Position numbers and translations under genes: made by a program. A DNA stretch of 64,000 nucleotides from Serinibacter salmoneus. Lineage in GTDB: Bacteria > Actinomycetota > Actinomycetes > Actinomycetales > Beutenbergiaceae. Numbering within the stretch: the first letter of the stretch is position 1; each line of letters begins with the position of its first letter. The stretch lies in the NCBI RefSeq assembly GCF_002563925.1, contig NZ_PDJD01000001.1, forward strand, positions 620,001 to 684,000, in the 5' to 3' direction. The notes under the pieces are model-generated. The model was not told the DNA's origin. It worked only from the letters and a program-made list of their open reading frames with translations, and searched no databases. This document shows positions 36,957-43,771 of this stretch, one piece after another.

Positions 36957-37865
36957 ATGCACATGGACTACGGGCGTGACCTGACTTTCGGTGCATTCCT
37001 CACCCCCAGCAACGCCGACCCGGAGGCCGTGGTGGACCGCGCGGTCGTCGCGGAGGAGGTGGGCCTGGACCTGGTGACCTTCCAGGACCACCCCTACCAG
37101 CCCAGCTTCCTGGACACCTGGACCCTGCTGTCCTGGGTCGCGGCCCGCACCAGCACCATCCGCCTGTCCGGGAACGTGCTGAACCTCCCGCTGCGCCCGC
37201 CCGCGGTGCTGGCGCGTGCCGTGGCGAGCCTGGACCTGCTCTCCGGCGGGCGCGTGGAACTGGGCCTGGGCGCCGGCGCGTTCTGGGACGGCATCGCCGG
37301 CATGGGGGTGGAGCGACTCACCCCGGGTCAGGGCGTTACCGCGCTGGAGGAGGGCATCGACATCATCCGCGGGCTGTGGGACACCTCCAGCCGCGAACGG
37401 CTGGTGGCGGGTGGGGAGTACCACCGGGTCGAGGGCGCCAGACGAGGCCCCGCACCCGCGCACCCGGTGGAGATCTGGCTCGGCGCCCTCAAGCCGCGCA
37501 TGCTGCGCCTGGTGGGCCGCAAGGCCGACGGTTGGCTGCCCTCGATGGCCTACCTGAAGGACCCGATGGCCGAGCTCGCCGCGGGCAACGACACCATCGA
37601 CACCGCGGCCCGCGCGGCCGGGCGCGACCCGGCTGCCGTGCGCCGCATGCTCAACATCGGCGGCCGATTCGCCCAGCAGGGCACCGGCGTCTTCGACGGT
37701 CCGCCCGAGGCCTGGGCCGACGAGGTGGTGCGCCTCGCGACGCAGCGTGGCGTGGACACCTTCATCCTCGCGACCGACGACGTGGCGCAGCTCGCGGCCT
37801 TCGGCCAGCAGGTGGCGCCCCTCGCGCGCGAACAAGTGGCCGCTGCCCGGGCGGTCCACTCGTGA
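36957..37865 (+). CDS. Luciferase-like (LLM class) flavin-dependent oxidoreductase
   Basis: This 302-residue TIM-barrel protein is of the bacterial luciferase/F420-dependent oxidoreductase superfamily. It keeps the typical FQDHPYQPSFLDTWTLLSWVAARTSTIRLSGNVLN region, ASLDLLSGGRVELGLGAGAF and a C-terminal VEIWLGALKPRMLRLVGRKADGW. FMN or F420 use cannot be told from sequence. Two adjacent ATGs (36957, 36963) could start it; neither has a clear ribosome-binding site. Its stop overlaps the start of the next gene by 4 bases (GTGA). The next protein begins with a diverged copy of the same domain, so the pair probably arose by duplication and acts in one pathway. Confidence 0.88.
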   Translation: MHMDYGRDLTFGAFLTPSNADPEAVVDRAVVAEEVGLDLVTFQDHPYQPSFLDTWTLLSWVAARTSTIRLSGNVLNLPLRPPAVLARAVASLDLLSGGRVELGLGAGAFWDGIAGMGVERLTPGQGVTALEEGIDIIRGLWDTSSRERLVAGGEYHRVEGARRGPAPAHPVEIWLGALKPRMLRLVGRKADGWLPSMAYLKDPMAELAAGNDTIDTAARAAGRDPAAVRRMLNIGGRFAQQGTGVFDGPPEAWADEVVRLATQRGVDTFILATDDVAQLAAFGQQVAPLAREQVAAARAVHS

Positions 37866-40231
37866 ACGACCAGCCCGTGAACGACCAGCCCGGGAGCCGC
37901 GGAGCGGACCACAGCCCCGAGCAGCCCCGCGACCTCGGACATCCGCTGCGCCTGGGGCTCCTGCTACCCGACGACGATCCTGCCCTGGCCACGCAGCTCG
38001 CCTGGGCCGCTGCGCGGGTCGGCGTGGACCTCCTGGCCGCGCGCGACGGTGAGGACGGTGAGGCGTGGACCACGCTGGCCTATCTCGCGTCGGCACTCGC
38101 GGAGGGCGGCGATCCGGGGGCGCCGATCGACGGCGCCCGCCAGGGGGCAGGTGAGGAGTCCGGTCCGCGAGCCCCGATGGACCTGCTCGCCATCGTCTCG
38201 GCCGCGGGCAACCCCGCCGTCCTGGGCCGGGCGGCGGCGAGCCTGGACCTGCTCTCCGGCGGCCGGTTGGAGCTCGCGCTCGACCCGGGTGTGCCCGGCC
38301 CTCTCGACGCGAGCAGCGAGCCACCCCAGCCCCACCACGCCGAGGACCGGGCCGCCGAGTCCCTCCGCGTGATCACGGGGATCTGGGACACCGGGGACCC
38401 GGGCAAGCTGCGCTTCCGCGGTGAGCACGTCACGGTGGCGGGGACCCCGCGCGGCCCGGCGCCGGCTCACCCGCTGCGCCTCGGCTTGGTGGCGCAGCGC
38501 CGCCGCGCGCAGCGGATGGCCGGCCGCCTCGCGCAGTCCTGGGTGAGCCTCGAGGCGCCCATCGGCGCATCGATCGGGGACGGCGAGGGTGGCGAGGAGG
38601 GCATCGCCGCGCTGGTGGAGCACTGGCGGCGCGCCCGCACGCAGGTGGACGACGCCGCCGTGGCCGCAGGGCGGGACCCCCGCGAGATCGTCGGCACCGT
38701 GCTGGTGCCACCCGCATTCTCGGCGGGCAACTCCCTCCCGGTCTCGATGCTGCTCGGGGTTGCTGCCGGTGTCTCCACGTTCCTCATCGCGCCCGCCAGC
38801 GTGGAGGAGCTGGAGGTGTGGGCCGAGAACGCCGACCGGGTGCGCCGCGAGGTGGCCGACGCGCGCGAGCAGGCCGGCATCGCCGTCGGGATCCGGCCGT
38901 CCCTGGCGGTGCGCCAGGCGCGCGTGCCCGGGATCGACTATGACGCAATCCCCTCGGAGCTCGACCCGATCGAACCCGGCGACCCGCGCTACGGCACCGT
39001 GCGCTCCACCTACATGCGCGGCGGCCGGCCCGGCCTCGTGCTGCGTCCCCAGGATGCGGCGGGGGTGTCCGCCGCGGTCCGCTACGCCCGCGCGCAGGGC
39101 GCCCCCGAAGCGATGCCGTTGTCGATCCGCTCGGCCGGACACGGCATGAGCGGCCGCTCCACGAACGACGGCGGGATCGTCATCGACCTGCGCGCGATGC
39201 GCAGCATCGAGGTACTCGACGCCGCCACGCGGCTTGTGCGGATCGGCCCCGGCGCGCAGTGGGGGGAGGTGGCCGCGGCCCTCGCGCCCCGCGGCTGGGC
39301 GATCAGTTCCGGCGACTCCGGCGGCGTGGGCGTCGGTGGTCTGGCGACCGCCGGCGGCATCGGGCTGCTCGGGCGACAGTTCGGCCTGACGATCGACCAC
39401 ATCACCGCCGTGGAGATGGTGCTGGCGGACGGGTCACAGGTGCGTGCGAGCGCGAGCGAGAACGCCGAGCTGTTCTGGGGCGTGCGAGGGGCGGGTTCCG
39501 CACTCGGGATCGTCACCGCCTTCGAGATGCGCGCGCAGGAGGTCGGCGACGTCGGGCTCGCGATACTGGTGCACCCGATGCCTGATGCCGCCGACCTGCT
39601 GGAACGCTGGGGTGAGGTGGCCGCCGCTGCCCCCCGGGAGGTGACCTCCTTCCTGCTGGCACAGGGCGCCCGAGCGGGCCAGGACGCCATGGCCCAGAGC
39701 ATCACGGTGGTGAACCGGTCCGAGCCGGAGGCGATCCTCGCGGACCTGCAGCCGCTGGCGGATGTCGCGCCGCTGGCGCAGCAGCAGGTGGTCCTCACGC
39801 CGTATGCGGGTGTGGTGGTGCCGAGCCAGCCGACGCATCGGGGCCGTGGCGCACCCGTCACTCGCTCGGTGCTGCTGGAGGAGATCACCCCCGAGGCGGC
39901 CGCCGCCATGGCGGACCTCCTCGCCTCCGGTCAGGTGCACTTCTTCCAGATCCGCACCACGGGTGGCGCCGCCGCGGACGTCCCCGTGGACGCGACGGCG
40001 TACGCGGGCCGACGCGGGGCGTTCTCCGTGCTGGCCATGGGGAGCGAGCGTGCGGCCCTGAACGCGGCCTTCGCCCCGGTGGAGGCGTTCGGCGTGGGCA
40101 ACTACCACTCCTTCGAGACTGAACCGGGCCGGGAGCCGCAGACCTTCGGGCCGAACCTGCCGCGCCTCCTGGCGCTCAAGCGGGAGGTGGATCCGCACAA
40201 CGTCTTCCGCGACAACGTGGTGCTCGCCTAG
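37862..40231 (+). CDS. Fusion of a degenerate luciferase-like domain with a BBE/PCMH-type FAD oxidoreductase
   Basis: This 789-residue protein has two parts. Residues ~20-350 align with the preceding LLM protein (shared ASLDLLSGGR.EL, RGPAPAHP), but the substrate/flavin-side segment FQDHPYQ is lost, so the domain may be non-catalytic. Residues ~370-550 form a vanillyl-alcohol-oxidase-type FAD domain (RSAGHGMSGRSTNDGGIVIDLR, with the His that often links FAD covalently; then GVGVGGLATAGGIGLLGRQFGLTIDHI). The second Cys anchor of bicovalent berberine-bridge enzymes is absent (GDSGG). The C-terminus ends DPHNVFRDNVV as in BBE-like oxidases. The GTG start overlaps the previous stop by 4 bases. 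The substrate is unknown; I know of no standard family with this fusion. Confidence 0.85.
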   Translation: MNDQPVNDQPGSRGADHSPEQPRDLGHPLRLGLLLPDDDPALATQLAWAAARVGVDLLAARDGEDGEAWTTLAYLASALAEGGDPGAPIDGARQGAGEESGPRAPMDLLAIVSAAGNPAVLGRAAASLDLLSGGRLELALDPGVPGPLDASSEPPQPHHAEDRAAESLRVITGIWDTGDPGKLRFRGEHVTVAGTPRGPAPAHPLRLGLVAQRRRAQRMAGRLAQSWVSLEAPIGASIGDGEGGEEGIAALVEHWRRARTQVDDAAVAAGRDPREIVGTVLVPPAFSAGNSLPVSMLLGVAAGVSTFLIAPASVEELEVWAENADRVRREVADAREQAGIAVGIRPSLAVRQARVPGIDYDAIPSELDPIEPGDPRYGTVRSTYMRGGRPGLVLRPQDAAGVSAAVRYARAQGAPEAMPLSIRSAGHGMSGRSTNDGGIVIDLRAMRSIEVLDAATRLVRIGPGAQWGEVAAALAPRGWAISSGDSGGVGVGGLATAGGIGLLGRQFGLTIDHITAVEMVLADGSQVRASASENAELFWGVRGAGSALGIVTAFEMRAQEVGDVGLAILVHPMPDAADLLERWGEVAAAAPREVTSFLLAQGARAGQDAMAQSITVVNRSEPEAILADLQPLADVAPLAQQQVVLTPYAGVVVPSQPTHRGRGAPVTRSVLLEEITPEAAAAMADLLASGQVHFFQIRTTGGAAADVPVDATAYAGRRGAFSVLAMGSERAALNAAFAPVEAFGVGNYHSFETEPGREPQTFGPNLPRLLALKREVDPHNVFRDNVVLA

Positions 40232-40236
40232 CGCGA

Positions 40237-40998
40237 TCAGTCGAGCGGCACCAGTCCGTGGCGGTAGGCGTAGGCCACGGCCTGCACGCGGTCGCGCAGC
40301 GCGAGCTTCATCAGGACGTTGGAGACGTGGGTCTTCACCGTGGCCCGGCCCACGAACAGCGTGCTCGCGATCTCGTCGTTCGACAGTCCCTGGGCGAGCA
40401 GGCGCAGCACCTCCAGCTCGCGCTCGGTCAGGTGTTCGACCTCGGGCGGAAGCGGCACCTCGGGGGTGGGGTCGGGCCCGGGTGCCGGGGTGGACCGGGG
40501 TGCCGCGGGGTCGGCGGTGACGTCCGCACCCGGAGCGAGGCCGGGCAGGGGTGCACCACCGGCCACGGCCCGCTGGATCACGGCCATCGTCACCTCGGGG
40601 GAGAGCAGGCTGTCCCCGGCGGCGACGGCGCGGATGCCCTCCGCGAGACGCTCCGGCGGGGAGTTCTTCAGCAGGAATCCGCTGGCACCGGCGATCAGGG
40701 CCTCCTCGAGGTAGTCCTCGCGCTCGAAGGTGGTGAGGATGAGGACCCGGGCGTGCCCGGCGGCCACGATCTGCCGGGTTGCGGCGATGCCGCCCATCCC
40801 GGGCATCTCCACGTCCATGCAGATCACATCCGGCCGCAGTTCGGCCGCGAGCGCGATGGCCCGCTCACCGCTCTCGGCCTCACCGATGATCGCGATGTCC
40901 GGGTTGGCGCCCACGATCACGGCGATGCCCTGCCGGATCAGCGCGTGGTCGTCCACGAGCAGGGTGCGGATGGCGGCGGACTCTCCGGGGGTGCTCAC
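40237..40998 (-). CDS. NarL/LuxR family response regulator
   Basis: This 253-residue regulator has a receiver domain (TLLVDDHALIRQGIAVIV near 12-29, phospho-acceptor Asp in VICMDVEMPGMGG near 63, Lys in FLLKNSP) and, after a Pro/Ala-rich linker (about 150-180), a LuxR helix-turn-helix (LTERELEVLRLLAQGLSNDEIASTLFVGRATVKTHVSNV region). The GTG start overlaps the stop of the kinase gene by 4 bases. It ends only 5 bases from the convergent FAD-fusion gene. Targets are unknown. Confidence 0.93.
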   Translation of the reverse strand: MSTPGESAAIRTLLVDDHALIRQGIAVIVGANPDIAIIGEAESGERAIALAAELRPDVICMDVEMPGMGGIAATRQIVAAGHARVLILTTFEREDYLEEALIAGASGFLLKNSPPERLAEGIRAVAAGDSLLSPEVTMAVIQRAVAGGAPLPGLAPGADVTADPAAPRSTPAPGPDPTPEVPLPPEVEHLTERELEVLRLLAQGLSNDEIASTLFVGRATVKTHVSNVLMKLALRDRVQAVAYAYRHGLVPLD

Positions 40999-42428
40999 GG
41001 CGCCATCCTTCCCGACTCCTCCTGCGGCGTGTCCGGCACGCCCGGTCCCGGGCTCGTTCGCTCCGGGCTCGTTCGATGCTGTGCCCCTCGATCCAGTGCC
41101 GTTCGGTCCCGCGGCACTCGGGCGCGGACCAGGAAGCCGCGGCGCTCCCGCGGCCCGGCCTCGAGGCTGCCACCGAGCGCCGCCATGCGCTCGCGCATTC
41201 CTGCGATCCCGAGCTGCGCGCCGCCGGCGTATCCGCGGGAGCGGCCCGCGCCGTCGTCGGAGACCTCCAGTTCCACCGCGTCCTCGAGCCAGCGCAGCCG
41301 CACCACCGCGTGGGTGCCGGTGCCCCCATGCTTGCGCACGTTCGTCAGGGCCTCCTGGCACACCCGGTAGAGCGCGAGCTGTGCCACATCGCTCACCGCG
41401 GACGGTTCGCCGATCTCCTCCAGCTCCGTGACCACCCCGGAGGCCTGCGACTCCGCGACCAGGTCGGTGATCTGGGTCAGGCGGATCGCGGAGACCACGG
41501 GGCCGGCGTCCTCGTCCCGCAGCGTGCCGAGCATGGAGTACAGGTCCGATACCGCGCTGCGCGCGGAGGACTCCAGGTCCGCCAGCTGCCCGCGCGCGCG
41601 CTCCACATCGGAGTCGAGCAGGACCCGTGCGGCGCCCGCCTGGATGCCGATGAGGGAGACGTGGTGGGCCACCGAGTCATGCAGTTCGCGTGCGATCCGC
41701 AGCCGCTCGATCGTGACGGCCTGCCGGGAGAGCAGGTCCCGCTGCCGCTCGAGCTCGCGGGTGCGCGCCACCGTCAGTGCGCGTTGCCGTGCCGCGCGAT
41801 AGGAGTGCTCCCCGAACCAGTACGCGCCCGCGAAGTACAGGACGTTCACCAGGAGTTGCTGCATGAGCACGGCCGCGAACGGGGAGAGCGCGCCCAGGCC
41901 GGGACCCTCCATGTCCGGGGCGTCGGTGATCGCGCGGAAGAAGGAGACCACGAGCCACGCGAACATGATCACGATCACGGCCACGCGTGACCACCGCGCC
42001 CGGCGTCGGTCCCGCTCCCACGCGCCCACGGTGTAGATCGCGCTGAAGAGCGCGATGTTGAGGATGATGGTCTCCTGCACTGAGAGCTCCCCGGCCACGA
42101 TCATCGCGACGGCGACGATGGCCATCACCGGGGCGGGCGCCACCCGCCGCCACGCCAGCGGGAGGACCGCGAGCGCGAGCATCGCCACCGCCAGGGGCAG
42201 CGGCGCCGGGTCGGAGAACATCCCGATGGCCTGACCGAGCGCCAGCGAGAGCACGCCGGCCCCGAACAAGGCCGCCGCGATCGCGACATCGGCGCGCGCC
42301 TGCTCGGGCGTGGGCCCGGGGCGTGCCCACAGGGTGGACTCCGGGTCGTGGCGCGGATCCAGGGGCGGCGCGGGGTCCACCGATCCGGGCGCGGGAGCGC
42401 TCGAACGGGAATCGGCCGTGGAGGTCAT
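40995..42428 (-). CDS. Sensor histidine kinase (HisKA_3 type)
   Basis: This 477-residue kinase has a disordered N-terminus and five to six membrane helices (about 48-215) without a large extracytoplasmic loop, suggesting sensing within the membrane. A coiled-coil linker leads to the dimerisation helix with the phospho-His in RIARELHDSVAHHVSLIGIQAG near 263. The ATPase domain has CQEALTNVRKHG (N box) and VSDDGAGRS, with GIAGMRERMAALGG at the G2 region. It resembles DesK/LiaS-type actinobacterial kinases. A leaderless-type -10 box precedes the ATG at 42428. Confidence 0.93.
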   Translation of the reverse strand: MTSTADSRSSAPAPGSVDPAPPLDPRHDPESTLWARPGPTPEQARADVAIAAALFGAGVLSLALGQAIGMFSDPAPLPLAVAMLALAVLPLAWRRVAPAPVMAIVAVAMIVAGELSVQETIILNIALFSAIYTVGAWERDRRRARWSRVAVIVIMFAWLVVSFFRAITDAPDMEGPGLGALSPFAAVLMQQLLVNVLYFAGAYWFGEHSYRAARQRALTVARTRELERQRDLLSRQAVTIERLRIARELHDSVAHHVSLIGIQAGAARVLLDSDVERARGQLADLESSARSAVSDLYSMLGTLRDEDAGPVVSAIRLTQITDLVAESQASGVVTELEEIGEPSAVSDVAQLALYRVCQEALTNVRKHGGTGTHAVVRLRWLEDAVELEVSDDGAGRSRGYAGGAQLGIAGMRERMAALGGSLEAGPRERRGFLVRARVPRDRTALDRGAQHRTSPERTSPGPGVPDTPQEESGRMAP

Positions 42429-42434
42429 GGCGTC

Positions 42435-42440
42435 ACGGTA
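42435..42440 (-). promoter_or_regulatory. -10 box of the two-component operon, leaderless type
   Basis: On the minus strand TACCGT lies 6 bases before the ATG at 42428. Confidence 0.45.
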
Positions 42441-42530
42441 GCCGCGCCCGCCGACATCCCGCCTCCACCCCGCGGCCTCCGCCACGCGGGGGAGGCGGGC
42501 CGCGGGAGGCAGGTGCGGGAGGATGGCTGG

Positions 42531-43709
42531 GTGCCCCGACCCTCACAAGACCTCGCCGACCTCCTCACCTCCCTGCGCCGCAGCCCCGATCTGGAGGGGC
42601 CGAACCTCGAGGCGCACGACGCCGCCGATCGCCTGATCCTGGACGAGGCCGCGCCGTTCATCGCTCAGGCGGGCGTGACCGAGCCGGCCGGGGACGCCGG
42701 GGTGAGCGACGTCGTCGTGCTCGGTGACACCCACGGGGCCCTGAGCCTGGGGCTGGCTGCCCTCGGGGCCGGGGTCGTGGTGGCCACCGACTCGGTGCTC
42801 GGTGAGCGCGCGATCGCGGCGAACGCGCAGCGCGCCGGTCTCACGCAGCGCGTGCGGATCGCTGCGCTGACCGGGGACGCCGTGGGCCCCGATCTCCTGT
42901 CCGGCGCCCGTCTCGTGGTGATGCGGCTGCCGCGGGCGCTCGCGGAACTGGCCGAGATCAGCGAACTCATCGCGCAGCACGCCGACCCCGGCGTGCGGGT
43001 GGTGGCCGGAGGACGCGAGAAGTACCTGACCCGGCGGATGAACGACGTCCTGGAGCGTTCCTTCGCCCAGGTTCACGCCTCCCTCGGCCGGCAGAAGTCC
43101 CGTGTGCTGCACGCCGCCGGCCCCCGCCCCGATGCCCCACGCGGCACCTACCCGCAGCGCGCCGAGCATCTCGGGCTGCAGGTGGTGGCGCACGGCGGCG
43201 CCTTCGCCGGCACCGACCTCGACCTCGGGTCGCGTTACCTGCTCACCTTCGCCGACCGGATGGCGCCCGAGGCGGCCACCGCGGCGGACGCCGGCTGCGG
43301 CACGGGGATCCTCGCCGTCGCCCTCGCGAGCGCCCGACCCGACCTGCACGTGACGGCGAGCGACATCTCCGCCTGGGCCGTGGCCTCCGCCCGGGAGACG
43401 GCGCGGGCCAACCGGGTCGAGGACCGCGTCGAGGCCGTGCGCGCGGATGCCCTGGAGACGCTGCCGAGTCGCAGCGTGGACCTCGTGGTGTGCAATCCGC
43501 CGTTCCACTCCGGCGTGGCGGTCGAACCCGACGCCGCCCGCGGCCTGCTGCGGGACGCCGGCCGGGTGCTGGCCCCGGGCGGGGAACTGTGGTGCGTGTT
43601 CAACTCCCGCCTGGCCCGGGCGCGGGAACTGCGCCGCCTGGTCGGTCCCACCGAGGTGATGGGCGACAACGGCACCTTCACGGTCACGCGCAGCGTGCCG
43701 CGCGGCTGA
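42531..43709 (+). CDS. RsmC/RlmG-like class I methyltransferase
   Basis: This 392-residue protein has the duplicated fold of RsmC/RlmG guanine-N2 rRNA methyltransferases: a degenerate N-terminal half (to ~190) and a catalytic C-terminal half. The SAM motif is DAGCGTGILAVALA near 256 and the NPPF catalytic tetrad is in LVVCNPPFHSG near 320. GGGAGGA lies 8 bases before the GTG at 42531. The rRNA target is inferred from the NPPF family and not shown here. It lies between the two-component operon (divergent) and pcrA (same strand, 62 bases downstream). Confidence 0.88.
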   Translation: MPRPSQDLADLLTSLRRSPDLEGPNLEAHDAADRLILDEAAPFIAQAGVTEPAGDAGVSDVVVLGDTHGALSLGLAALGAGVVVATDSVLGERAIAANAQRAGLTQRVRIAALTGDAVGPDLLSGARLVVMRLPRALAELAEISELIAQHADPGVRVVAGGREKYLTRRMNDVLERSFAQVHASLGRQKSRVLHAAGPRPDAPRGTYPQRAEHLGLQVVAHGGAFAGTDLDLGSRYLLTFADRMAPEAATAADAGCGTGILAVALASARPDLHVTASDISAWAVASARETARANRVEDRVEAVRADALETLPSRSVDLVVCNPPFHSGVAVEPDAARGLLRDAGRVLAPGGELWCVFNSRLARARELRRLVGPTEVMGDNGTFTVTRSVPRG

Positions 43710-43756
43710 GCCGGTGCCTGGCGGCTGTGCGTGCCGCCGATGTCACACCCGCCGCC

Positions 43757-43762
43757 TACCCT
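43757..43762 (+). promoter_or_regulatory. -10 box of pcrA
   Basis: TACCCT lies 9 bases before the ATG at 43772, which would give a leader of only a few bases. Confidence 0.4.
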
Positions 43763-43771
43763 GGTCCCATC

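Noticed and set aside
42531-43709. Specific name rlmG or rsmC for the methyltransferase
   Set aside because: The NPPF family and double fold are clear, but the two activities cannot be separated by eye.
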